Source of the DNA: Blastocystis sp. Blastoise
Lineage: Eukaryota > Sar > Bigyra > Opalinata > Blastocystidae
Length of the DNA stretch: 64,000 nt
Assembly (NCBI GenBank): GCA_039096225.1
Contig: JBBPEB010000014.1
Location: forward strand, 1,995,501 to 2,059,500
Direction: 5' to 3'
The position numbers and the translations under genes were made by a program. This document shows positions 13,582 through 27,929 of this stretch, piece after piece; position 1 is the stretch's first letter, and each line of letters opens with the position of its first letter. The notes below the pieces were generated by a model that was not told the DNA's origin, ran no database searches, and saw only the letters and a program-made list of their open reading frames with translations.

Positions 13582-14157
13582 GATCAAGAAAATAAAGAAT
13601 AAATAGATAAAGATAATTCACAAAATCTTCTACTTGTTATCTAAACCTATTTTCAGCATTTCATTCAGTTTTCAGTTCCTCTCAAAGAAATTCTGTTTTT
13701 CTGTTTTAAATAATAACGGGGATATCTTCTTCTCATTATTTTTGTTTTCAAAAGGAAATTTGTGAATAGGCAAGTATTATTATTATAATCTTTAGTTATA
13801 GTATATATTATTTATGTTAGAAGGATTATCAAAGTTGTTCTAAGTAGTGTTGGCAGCACTCATTTTATAGATAATTGTTGACTTCGAACATTTTATTAAG
13901 TTTTATCGAAGATATAGTGATATTTATTAGTGTATAAACTCAGTCATAAGTACCAATAGTGACTTTATGAAAATATTTTTAATTTTTTTATTAATATTTT
14001 TAGTTTATGGCAAAAAAACTCTTCATATATTTTTCAAAGTTTTTTTAATTGTTTAATAATAAATGAAATAGCAAATAATAGCAAAAATATAATATTTAAA
14101 GTATTGTTTGAAACCCTAATATAATATATAAATGTATTTATAGGAAGATATAAATAT

Positions 14158-15507
14158 TTATAATGATTGTTCTTCATAAAAATCTTTATGTAAATTAAAT
14201 AATCGAATTATTTCATTATAACTTAATGATTTAATATTTAAATTAGCCTAGAAGATATATATTGAATTTAGAGTATTGATAGTATATAAAATATATAAAC
14301 TGTATTTATAGTATTATAGTAATTAGAATATATATATAGTATATAGAATATATATATAGTATATAGAATAGAATACTTTGAGTTTATTCATAATATTATG
14401 ACGTATATTAATATCCATATTATGTTGACTCTCTATGGCATTCACAGCTGTAGCGTAACCCATAAATTGACTTTTACTAAAACCAAATAAACTCACATAA
14501 TCATTACAATACTATATATGTTATTATTATTATAAGTATACTAATAATAATAATATATATATAATAATAATATATATACTTGAAATGATTGTTGAGAAGA
14601 AGGATGACAAAGCATATCGATTTGATTCTGAAGAATCTTTATCACGTGTTTTAACACTTGTATTTGTTGCTATATATATATTAAAATGAATCAACAATGA
14701 ATACTATATGAATATTATGAAAACAGTATAAAATAGAAAAGTATATAGATATATATATATATATACAATATCTTTAACAACACGATAAGTGACACAATCA
14801 TAAAGGTATTTATCGATTTGAGTTGATATCGATGTATATATAGAGATTTGCATGTCTTTTGAGCATGTTTGAAGTACATATTGAATGTGAACACCATGTA
14901 TTAAGAAATATATATACAGTAGAAGAACAGAGAGTATATATATATATATATATTATAAAATAGAGAGATAAAGTGTATAAATCAAGAATAATTGTAATAT
15001 AGTTATAGAGATATAATATAAGGATATAAATAGAGAGAGATGAAGTATACAGTCTGAAAGGAATGGAGGAATATAATAACCAATATAAAGAGTTTTATTT
15101 TCTGAAGATAAACTATCGAAATAGGATGATATATAGAGTTGAATATCACTCTTAAAGTGAGTCATACATTCAGATGCTATAGAAGATAGGAGTGAAATAT
15201 ATAATAACAAGAATGAAGAAAGAGAATAAGCAATAAGAAGAAGAAGAAAGAAGAAAGATGAAAGAGATTATATTATAACAACAATACTAATTAGAAGAAG
15301 AAAGACGAAAAAAATATAAATATCTACATACTCATAGAATCGACTATTGAATTATATATAGCATGTAATTCATTGATGAAGGGTTTAAAGAGATCGAAAT
15401 CATTTGAAATGGCGGCATCATTAGTGGCGGTAGAAACAGAAGAAGGTGCGTCATCAGTAGACTTATTTTTATTTGTAGATAATGTTGAATATAATGATTT
15501 AAACATA

Positions 15508-15552
<45 letters not shown>

Positions 15553-18500
15553 GATGGAAGACATAGTAGATTTACCATAGAATTTCTATATATATAAAGA
15601 GAAATATATTATTATATATACAAGTAAAGAAGACACAGATTGATCATTTTTCTATAAATATAATAATAAATATAATATAGAATCATATATTATCTATTAA
15701 AACAGTATACTTGATATATAAATATAATATATAATTATATATTCATATACATTGGATTCTGAATATTTCTGAATGTTGATGAATATATCTTGTTTGGATA
15801 TATCTTCAAGAAACTGAAGAAGAAGAAGAGCTGACTGAGAAAGACTACTCTCCAAACCAAAGATAGAACTACTATTATTATTCATATATACATTAGCCAT
15901 TGAGAATGAAGAATCAAGGAAGGGATCGCTGTTAGGTATTGAAAGAGGGTTTTCTAACGGCAAGGAGGGATCCAATGTTGAAGTAAATAGAAGCGTATAT
16001 CCGTTACCAAAGTTGAGTACGTCATGAGCTTTTATAATACGGGAGATCATTCTATAGAAAGAAGAGGAAATATATATAATTATATTTATAATAGATATAA
16101 TAATATATTTAGTATTTTAATAATTATATGATTATATGTAATTATATTTATAATTGATATGATAATATATTATTATTGTAATAATTATATGATTACAATA
16201 TAGACTATAGTAAATATATATATATATACTGATTAAGTAGAGGAAGATACACTTTGCAGAAATACTCGATTTGTTTATTAATATCATTAAGAATTTCAAG
16301 TTGATGGAATACTTGACTTAGCATATATAAGAATAACTATATATATATATTTAACTAATAATAATATATATATATATACATATATAGAATAGATATATAT
16401 ACAGTAATACAAGTAGGAGACGATCGTTCATCATCTATATATAAGCATATATATATATATATATATATAAGCATATTTATACCTTCTAAGGGAACTGTAT
16501 TCCAATAATTGGGGATATATATAGTTTTGGAGGATGGAAGAAGGATGGCGGTAGTACTGGGATCCCCCTCTTTAAAGGAGAATATAGAAGAAGTAATAGA
16601 CATAAAGTGAAGGAGATCTGAGGATAACCATACAGAGAAATACTATATATATATATATATTCACATAAGAAAGAATAATAAATAATAATAGAAATACCTT
16701 ATCTTCCATAAAAATATTCATAATTGAGAAATCAGTTGTTTCAATAGATATATCGACTAAAGAAGAAAGTTTTTTTTCAAATAGATTTGCTTCTTTCAGC
16801 ATATTTAAGAAGTATTCAGCATCTAAAGATAAAGATATTCATAATAATAATAATGGTACTCAATAGATATAAATAAAAGTGACAGAAAGAATACCTTCAT
16901 TAGTAATAGCATGATAATCCCCCTTATAATGGCCAATAATATCGTTTAAATCCTTGTAGACACGTGTCTGGAGTGATTTATAAATCAATTGAATATAATG
17001 TTCCTATAAGTATATATATAGAATAATAGTATAAGATAATAGTTATATATATATATAGGAGAGAATAGAAGTATAACGTGATATATGTTTAAAGAGATAT
17101 ATTGATTATCAATAGTTATTATATATATATGTATAATATACTGTGATGATACGCATGGTGCGTCGATCTGTGACGAGTAGAGGGAAGAGAGAGGAGGAAA
17201 GGAAAGAGATATTATTATTCATAAGGGTATATACCCAATCAAAATAACTATATATAATAGGAGATATATAGCATATATATATGTATATATATACATATCT
17301 GGCTTATCAAAGGATACTTGAGAGTATTCAGACAAGAAATGATGTTGAAAACGAATAGTAAAGGAGGATAATAATACCTATATAATATATTATTATATTA
17401 TTATTATTATACATATATGTACTTCAAACACATAATCAGCTGATTTTAAAGGAGATTCTTCTTCTAGTGTCGATGGAGCCAGTTTCTCCTGAATGATAAT
17501 AACATCGTCAATTGCTGATTTCAAAGAATCCAGCTGTTCCTAATATATATATATATATAGATTATAGAATAAAACAGAATATACATACAGAACTAATTCT
17601 TTCCTGAGAGGTTTCAGAGAGAGGGTAATTACATCTATATAATAATATACCTGATACATATATATATACTGTTTTAATATTGCTTTGAGTTGATTTTGTC
17701 CTTGAGTTTTAATTTCATTATGTATATACTTAAATCGTTGAGATATGCACGTCTATATACAGTTATTATTACAATATATATTATAATATTTATTGAATAA
17801 ATTGAAATACACAATATAAGTATCATTAATACCTTATAAATTGAAATACAGACTATTATTATAATAAAAGTATAAGAATCACTAAGAAAGTGTAATACAT
17901 ATATATATATACAACAATTTCTGTTTTATCATCTAGGATTTTATCGATATTACTTTGTGCATAAAGTTCTTTTGTATTCCCAAAGGTAGCGAGAGCATTC
18001 ATATATTTTCCGTCAACTAATAATTGACGACAGACTTCGGTTTGAGATAATATATTCTGTATAGTAACTGCAAAAGAAAGACGTAAAACACATCTCTAAG
18101 GAGGAATATTTATAGATATTTATATAAAGAGAAAGAATATATATACATTATAATCACGAGCTGCTGATAATAATTCATTTTGATTGTCATTTGATGATAG
18201 TAAAATTTGATTAAACTGTTCTGTAAATGCTCTTTATAATATAAAAAGAATTTAAATAAATATATATAATAATAATTTCAAATATACTCTATGTTAACAT
18301 GATTTTTCTTATAAAAACTAGTTTGTTCTATCATGGCTTTCAAGATTTCCTCTTTAAGAGCATCCATTTCTGCTTTCATTTCATTCCTTTTAACATTTAT
18401 ATCTTCATAATGGTGTTGAATATCCGGTAAAATCTTTAGAACCTCATCCATCACAGGATAATTCTGCTCATTTGTTGCATCATCAATTGGAAACAGATTT

Positions 18501-18634
18501 TCAAAGTATCTATATCATGAATATCATAAATAAGCGCATTATATATTTAAAAAAGGATACTCTTTCACTTGAAATCTACCATTTTCATCTTTTTTATGTA
18601 GTAATTCGATACAATCAAGCTTTTCTGAAGGCAT
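14158..18634 (-). CDS. RINT1/Tip20-like subunit of the Dsl1 (NRZ) ER tethering complex
   Basis: Likely tether for Golgi-to-ER COPI vesicles, working with Dsl1/ZW10 and Sec39/NAG at the ER. It is spread over more than a dozen short exons, starting MPSEKLDCIELLH and ending NLHKDFYEEQSL. Recognition rests on collinear similarity to the RINT1 family: an N-terminal coiled-coil part (KRNEMKAEMDALKEEI); then RFQHHFLSEYSQVSFDKP near 17300-17360, like the family's RFxYHFxGxxxTNxLxKPEW; DAEYFLNMLKEANLFEKKL near 16760-16820, like its DxxLFxxLVDEVLLFExEL; LSQVFHQLEILNDINKQIEY near 16260-16320; ALLLLQFLEDI; and a C-terminal helical part ending IIRLFNLHKDF. VPS54, VPS53 and COG3 belong to the same tether superfamily and were considered, but the RFQHHF..DKP block favours RINT1. 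Exon borders in the middle are approximate. Several introns hold (TA)n runs. Confidence 0.7.
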
Positions 18635-21600
18635 GCTTATCGCTTTTCAAATAAAATATATCAAAGAATGAAGAAATAAGTAGTTTGCCGTTTATAAAAA
18701 AACCAAGATTTTATTTGTATTTTGACTTGCTTATAAAATAAAATCATGAATCCAAATTATTATTGAAGTCTTTCCCACATTTTTAACAATTAAATATGTA
18801 TCTTCTATATTCATGATTGAGAAGATAGAAAATTCAAAGTATATTATAATCATTTCTTAATTGTTTGTCTTATCAATCATAGGTAAAAAAGAAAAAAATA
18901 ATCAATCACGAAATGAAATTGTTAAATCAGTTTATTTTTATATCTATTCAAACAAATAATTATTTCTACAAGAATAAAGTATGAGATTGGTTAAAGTAAC
19001 TATCTATTCAGTTGATTAAACGTAATTTTATGTATCATATACATATTACAGTAGTCTTTGTTACATGAAATCACTTATTTTGTATTATTTAAAGTATTCA
19101 AATAAGAATTCAAGTCAGAAATCCCTTGTTGTTAGTCATTTTTTAGGTTATATAGAAAAAAATGTTTTCGGTTCTTCAATTAATAAATATACAAAATAAT
19201 TATGTATATGCATACTATATAAATTAATTAATTCTTACCAATACACTTTGAAGCCTTCATATTGTATTATGTATATTTATTAATAAAATTAAGAAAATTC
19301 ATATCGTTATTTGAACAGAAACAACGAATAGGCATCTTTTACGATTATATTCAAACAATAGTTTCTATTGAATTTCAGTAACCTTATAAGCCAGTATAAT
19401 GTGTACATTTTTATCTTTATTCATTTATTATTTTATTCTATGGCAAAGAATAATTGGTTTATATATGTGAATAACACCAAAAGAATTTAAATTGTCTGAA
19501 GATAATTATTATTCATGAATTATCTTATTATGATTCTCATTCTTTCTTATCTTCAATGGAATTAAAGAAACAGCTTCTAAAAATTCTTACCAATAATGAA
19601 TTATAAGTCATTATTATAACTAACTCTTTCAAAGTATGAACTCAATCATTCTATATATATATATATATATATTGTAATTTATTGTGTTATACATAAGAGT
19701 TTCTAACTTGGATTAATTTAATTATTTTAAAACTGACTTTTCTTAATGTTATCATCTATGCCAATGTTATTCTTCATATATTTTTTATGTATAACAAAAA
19801 AAAGAATTAATAAAAAGAATGAAAACTAGAATGTTGTGTCTTTTAATTCTTTAGATCATATCATTCTCACTCTCAATATAGTATAGAGAGCTTTTATATT
19901 ATATATCAAAGAAAATCAAAAGCAAACATGACAAATTTTTCCTAAACGAATCACTAGTAGGCACGAAGAAATTTGGTATTTTCTTTTCAGTCAAAAAGGT
20001 GTATTTCCCATGGGGATAACCTAATATTTTTTTTAAATTCAAAAAATGCAAAAGGTTGACTCTTTTTCACTGACTTAGAGAAATTTTTGATAAAAGTTTA
20101 ATTAATGAATTTTCATTTAGAGTCCTTTTAGACAATAAACACATAATAATGACTTAATGTGGTGTCTGAGGCATAGAAAGGCAAAAATAAGTCACTTTTA
20201 AAGGCTTTTTATAATCAGTCAATTAGGCAAGTAAGAGTTGTTGTTTGTTAATTATATACTTATGTATAGACAACTATCTGTAATGTGACAGTTATTTCTA
20301 TTATTGAAAACAAATAGACAGGAGTCGTAATTCAGTCAACTTTTTAAATATTAATTTTTGAATATTTATACAATTATACTATTGTTTACGCTATCATTTC
20401 AAGTCTGATTAGCAACTCAATGAGTTTATATAATAATATTTACCTCAAAATCAGTAAATGTGTTAGGTGACTTGTAAAATAAGAATTATCATATAAATGA
20501 GTCACATATGATATATCTAGTTTATCTGAACATAAAAAATTAAAATAAAATAAAATAAAATGATAAAAAGTGATAAATAAATTTTAATAAATTAATTAGG
20601 ATTTCTTTAAAAAAAATTCCCATAATGACACTCTAGTATGGTGCTATTTTGTTTTTTAAATAAGTTAATTAATTAATAATTATTATTCTTTGTATTCTAT
20701 ATACTGTTTATGTCGTTTATAAAAATTATGAAACAAGTAAAAATAATACATATAAGGAAAAAAGAATTCTTTAATTATTACAATTACTTATTAAAATAAT
20801 TAAATATCTATAATTCATTACAGTGTGACTCTGAATGATAAAGAAACATTATTTGCAATCACAACAATACATAAAGAAAATACATTCAGCACATTGTGAC
20901 ATGATTATTCTAATAATAATTCAATAAGACTTTTTATGATACATATTAGCTCTTACAGTCATATCCATAAGTATGACAAGAAATATTTGCATAGACTAGT
21001 TGTTTCTGAAATTCATGTAGAAGTGTTGATAATTATTTGAAGAATGATTGCTTTCTATGAGTGCGGAAAGTACACAAAATATGTAAGAAGCATGCAATAT
21101 GATCATTGTGTTACTTTAAAAAAAAATGGAATGAATTGAATCAACTCTTCTCAACAAATATAGTAACCAAAAATAAATTGGTTACATTCAATACAACACA
21201 CATTACTAAATATGTGCATATTTCAAATAATAAATAGATGGCAAAGAAAACAAGAATTGAGTCAAAAAATTTAAAAAAGAAAGCTGATTTTGATTTTTCT
21301 TTTGATTTGTCTTTTATATACAGAAATGTGTTCTACTATAGTTTAGAATTCATTCTTCGTAGTCTTGATTGTTGGTCTCTTTGTAATTATGAATACTCAC
21401 TAAGTCAATGAATTAAGATATCAATATTTCAAAAGTTTCTTTACTTTTTCTTGGTTGGTCAACAATTCAGATGTTAACGATATAGGAAGTTATTATTGTT
21501 ATTCACATTCCGTATATAATTATAAATTATTTTTTCTTCTTTGTTGTATTTCAGTTATACTCTTATTTTATTTATTAAATACTAACATTGTTGACTGTTT

Positions 21601-24600
21601 TATGTTATATTATGTTAAAGTTTTGGTTGACATTAACACATTTCTTTTGATTTTATTATTTTATCATCTTATTATTTATGAATTTATCTACTTTTGCTGT
21701 ATATAAAGTGTTTCAATGATCTTGAACAATCTCTATGATCTATACAATTTTGGTTTTTACATTGTATCAATGAATGAAAGAATTTTCAAATTATTCAATA
21801 TGTGGAACTAGTGTATTATTTTATGGAAATATACAGATTAGGAATTATGATGGTAATATGTGTTATGAAAGTATCTTATATATATACATATTGTCTATTA
21901 TATTATTAACTAGGTTTTGTTCAATCGTTCCTTATTTTAGCTGATGCTATTCATCAGTCTGTTTCAGACATTTTTATGTGAATCATAGTACTTATTATGA
22001 TTGAGCAAATATATGTATAATACATTGTTCTAGGTACACACTAATTATGTAAATACATATGTATTAATAATATAACTATTTTCTTTTTATATAGATGAGG
22101 TTGCATATAGTGGTTATGAACATTTATTTGTAAATAAACCATGGTAATTATTTCAAAATTGTGAATAAAGGATGATGAACATTTTGTAGAGTTTAATTCA
22201 ACGAAGAAAGTAATAATTATGAAATGTATATAAACATATATATAAACATATATTTATATTTTGACACATATATACATATATACATATGTATGCATTTATA
22301 TACAATTTTATATATAGTAAGTTTTATCTTCAGTTATTAGTATTAGCTATTATTGTTTATTATGAAAGTCCTTTTATTACTTGTATTGATTCTACTGATT
22401 TATTTATTTGTAATATTATATACTGCTTATATTGGTTTATTGTTTTCTTACATTTGTTGGTTCTCATGAAAATGTCTACTTAATTATGGATTTGTACCTA
22501 TTTTATATCTTCTATATTTGTACAATATATCGTATTACTGAATTTTGATAACAGTAAACTACCAGTCTTCAATCTATTATTCTATCTTTGCTACTATTTA
22601 AATAGCCAATATTCCTATTATTATTCTATTATGATATATTTATATATATACATATATTTTTTTATAAGATTAGATTTGTTTATTTATACTTCTTCTACTT
22701 CTATAACTGCCATATTATTGCTTCAACTATTCTTTAAACAATTTATTTATTATTGAGTACTTCCTTCTCTAATGGATAATAATTTTTTGTGTTTATACTA
22801 ATCATAATAATCTTCTATATCTATTATTAATTTGATGTGCCTTAATAATTGGATCATTTGTATTTTCTTTGAATGCATATGCTTTTACTCTTACTATAAC
22901 TAGTTTCTCTCGTGTGATACTTTTACTAATTCTCTTTTTATTCTTTATATTATAAAAGCCATGTAAATCCAAAACCCCTAGATATAAATTCATATCCTCG
23001 ATTTGTATTATTTGTTTTATGTTATTACTTCAACCATAATACTGTAATAAATATTTGGATAATTCCACTTATACAATGATTGACATATATATCTGATTAT
23101 TTCCAACATAACGATTAAAGTTATTTCTAAAATGGCTAACCACTCATATATTTTACTTCATTTGGCATTCTAGGATGATTTTATTGAACTATTCCTAGTA
23201 CTACACGTAATTGTTATATTAGTCCACCTACATAAAATAATACATGTTATAGCTCTATATATTTGTACTAATTATGATCAGGTAACATTCTTGTGTTGCT
23301 TTTACTACTGACACTTCTATTACTGTCGAAATATTGTTTATAAATGAATACTATTACTAGTAATAGTACTTTTTCTATCCATTTGAATATCTTTTGTTAA
23401 TCGTATTCCTACTATTCCTTTATATTCTTCTCAATGTTTTCGATAAATTACATTAATCTAATAATATTTCTGTTCTATCTACAAATTATATTTATACTAT
23501 TGCTACATGATATTTATTGGCTATAAAATACTATTACTTCTTAACCATTATTAATTATGTTATTAGTAATAATATTTACCTGATTTTATTCCAAAAAATC
23601 CTTCTAATAACATTAATGATATAATATTTAGATGTTTAATTATATCTTTCTATTACTCATTCTCTTACTATTTATATTAAACAATAAACATTCATATAGT
23701 TATCTCTATTGCCTTAATTAATATATAATTGTGTATATTCGTTTACATATGCATATATAACGTAGAAAAGATTAACTATTTCAACTTTTATTAATATAAA
23801 AACAATTATTTGAAATATTTTTGTTACCTAAATAAACAATATCTTCTATAGCAAATACTAATACTTCATTTTTATGTTTTAATATTATATTATAATTGGG
23901 TTATTAAAGCAAATTCTTACATAACTAGTATTACTCTTGTTATACTTCTCCTTTTTGTTTACATTTTTATTCCTATTTCATAAATTATTATTATTCTATT
24001 GATGCTCCACCATTAAAATTCATAACAGTAATGCTATATATAGAATTACCACACTACTTCTCATCATACTTGTATTATATTAATTAAATTTGAATCTTCT
24101 GAATCTCTTCTTATCCTCAGAGTATGTTATACTTGAAACATTTTTAATATTTTTCTAATTAGATAACTACTATTATTTATGTGTCATCATCATTTACTAC
24201 TACTAATTCTTCGCTTTGCATTTGTATTGTTCAACATCTACATATTTTAGTTTATTTATTAGTTTTGCTTATAATACTTAAATAGTTACTTGTTCTTTTC
24301 TTACTTATGCTTTTTTTGTTAAGATTACTGATTAATATACTTATTGATGCTACAATAATCATGCTATTATTTAAACAGAATCGATGCTTTCTTCAACATA
24401 TATATTACTAGTCTTATATATTCTTACATTCCGGTTTTTATTATTTAATTATGTATAACAGAGTAGAGATAAAACATTAAAATAAATTCAATTTAATTTC
24501 TCCTTCTTTTCCTTTTAAATTATATTTTTGTGCTATTATTCAGTATTATTGTCATTTGTATCTTATCTACATATACATTCAACAAATAATGGTACAAAAA

Positions 24601-27600
24601 AGGTAGTAATACATATATTTATGAGTTATTAATAAATCTTTTGCTACTATATGATATGTTAACTAATATATATGTATTTACTTTTTGTTGATGGTTCATT
24701 TTAATTCATTTTAGTAAAAAATTATATCTTTACTATATGCTATAAAAAAGGAAATATTTCAAATAAATTTATTTCTGTCTTATTGAAAAAAATTAGATTT
24801 CTTTGAATTAAAGAAATGCAACGATCGACTTTTTCTAGTTGTAAAAGAATTAGACAAAGTTAGCATTTTTCTCCTTTAGTCTATTCAAGTTGTAAAGAAA
24901 GTCAATATGATTGTTCATTATGTATAAATCATATAAAATATAAATGTAAAGTTCTTATTGTCTCTATCAATTATCTCATTAATAATATAATAATAGTATC
25001 TATAGATTTTCATTTATATACAGTTTGTATAAAAATATATTTATTATTTCTAATTATTCAATAAGAACATAATATCTGTAAAATGTTTACTGATTATTTA
25101 CATATTGATATTGTTACAGTTCTAAGAATTGTATATATATTTACAGTAGATATTAAACGATATGAGTTAATAGAATTTCTATTCCATTATAGTACTTCTT
25201 GTATTGTTTATTTGTAAATAAATTTAAGTATTTTAAATGATTATATCTTATGTCTTTTGTCCATCCTAATATTATAAAACGAAATAGATAATAAACTCAT
25301 AGGAAATACAATGAAAAGATTGCTAAAAATAGTCGTTTGAGCTTAAGAATAATCTAAACCTTTCTTATTTGTTTCATTCTTGAAAACAATATAATATGAA
25401 TAGTTTTCTATATATATATATAATCAATGCACTATGATATATTCTCCAATCCAAAAGTAGATTTTAAAAAACACAAGTTTGTGAAACACATGAAAAAAAA
25501 TTTAGACATTATGTTTTTTCATGAATAACAAAAACATATTTTGTTATTGGTAAAATACTCTGTAGCATCTGAAAATGTTGGAGATAAATAATAAATCAAA
25601 AAGAACAATACTACATTTGTTAATTTAATATAATGATTGAAAAGATGAAATTTTAAAGTTTATAAATTTATATCCGCAATAGATTTGTTTGTAGTGAATA
25701 CATATTAATGTAAACATAAGCCAAATATGGTATAGTTTGATCTGATTCTATTTGGTAGAGTGTTTCTAGTATTGTTAACAACAGTAATGTTTAACTCTGA
25801 ATCGATGACGACGATTTCATATCAGTATAAATATTGCAAAAACACTACAAAACACATAACAAAACACATAACAAAACACAAGTGTGTTTTGTTTTTAAGA
25901 CAATATCTTTAAGCAAATGATCATACAAGAAAGCAGCAATTGTTGTGAAGATTCAATTTAACTGGATACATCAATGAATAATATATTTTTGAAATACACA
26001 TATTTTATTTTACTTTTTCATGTATAATACATAGAAAATTTACATTTCAGTATTAATTTTTCTATTTGCTTATACTACATTACTGTAATAATATAGCTGT
26101 CTAAATAATTAATGAATTTCTTAATTAGTATCAACCATTTATTCTTGTATTACATTATTACACATTAAAGAAGTTGAGCGACGTCTTGAAATAGTGTCTA
26201 TTTGATTTATTTTGATGATACCTTGATTGGATATTTGATATGAAAAAAACAATTACTTGGCATTTATTGAAAGTACAATGGTATGTTTTATTGATTAGCT
26301 TATTTTCATTTTATATCATATTCTTACATTTAATAATTTTGGTTATCTTTTATTTATTATTTATTTATCTACATCTGTCTAATTAATTCATAAAATTTTT
26401 TTTATAGAATTTTGCATGATGCTTTTGTTCTTATATACAGTGTTAATGAAATAATTGTATATAATATAATAATATTTCATTCGTATTATTATTTATAATG
26501 ATATTTGTATTCATGTATATATTTTTTTAATGTTATTTAAATATAGAAACAGAATCAATTTAAAATGTTTGATATTTTTTAAGAATACAGAAATGATCTA
26601 GTTTTATAAAGATTCGTAGAATTATCTCTTTAAATTACAGTAAAAGTTTTAATGATGTATTTAATGGCTTCTATTATTACTATTGAATTTAGAACTCAAT
26701 GTTGGTTTGTCCATATTTAGGAACTGTACTTTTTATATATAATATTATATTGTTACAAATCTATCATTTGAATATCTTCAATCCATTTTTTCCCTTCATA
26801 AGTATGTATTTATATCTTCATAATCGACTCTTTAACTTTCTAATAGTAAAGACAAAACTTCTATATACATATATATACATATATATATTTATATATATAT
26901 ATTTATATATATATATTTATCAACATGAATAGATGTATATATAAACGAATAATAAAATCAGTATCTTCAAATTAAATTGGATAGAAATAAAACGTATATA
27001 TATTATATATATGTTATATATAAATATTAGTATTAATGTATCGTTTATATATCCATAGTATACGTTTTCTCAGTCTTCGTAATAAATACTAATGTTACAC
27101 ATCAATGCTACAATATTGCTTAATAATATTGAAAATCACTTACTATTATATATTCTTATAAATATATAAAAACGACTTCTTCTACCGTGAATGCTACCTT
27201 TCTATATTTCTATTACTCTTCAATTTCTGTTATACATTCCCTGAAAACTAGTCATGATTTCCAGACTCGTACAATGTGGTAGTATATATATCAATATATA
27301 TTATTGTGTTATTTTAAAAATTATTCTTTTATATATAGAATTTAGTATATTAATGTAATCGTTGTTGTTTTGCCAAATCTCTGTCGTTATATTAAGATCT
27401 AATGGTATCTATTGTTTATTTTCTTATACATGTTATTATCTATTATCCATTCTTTCTATTAGAACACATTATATATTTGATTTACGGTTTTTCTTGAGTA
27501 TGCTGTTGTCTTTAGATTTTTCATTTATATTGGTAACTCTTTAAACTATTACTGATATACAGTTCTTTATGACTACTTCATTAGGTAATATATACTATTG

Positions 27601-27925
27601 CTATTCAAACATATTGAGTTACATTTGAAGATCAATATAACTATGTTGAGTCAATCATTCATATGATATTGAGAGATTCGTGTTCTATTATTATGAATAG
27701 TCTGTCAAAAAGTGATGAGATAAATTAGTATCCGATATCTTATGTCTAAGAATATAAAAGAAAACGGTTAAAAGGAACCAGCAAATCCTACCAAAAACTA
27801 AAAAAGAAATGTACATATATATATTTATAACGTAATATTTCATCAAGTTTTATATAAATATATTTTCTAGCATGTATGTTAGTAATAATGTAATAATTAT
27901 GTTTTCATGTTCATTATTATTTTCT
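18635..27925. other. Gene desert, 9.3 kb AT-rich
   Basis: No exon with recognisable protein similarity, no long open frame and no clear RNA gene on either strand. Open frames here (for example 21455-21706 and 26699-26932) are short, hydrophobic and AT-driven. Local simple repeats occur, such as (TA)n near 19652-19671 and ATATATATTT units near 26865-26920. A 20-bp palindrome lies near 25867-25892. The 5' end of the RINT1-like gene presumably has its promoter at the left edge. Confidence 0.55.
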
Positions 27926-27929
27926 TATA

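Noticed and set aside
14158-18634. VPS54, VPS53 or COG3 as identity of the tether subunit
   Set aside because: The general helical pattern fits all tether families, but the RFQHHF...DKP block and the DAEYFLNMLKEANLFEKKL block fit RINT1/Tip20 better and in the right order.
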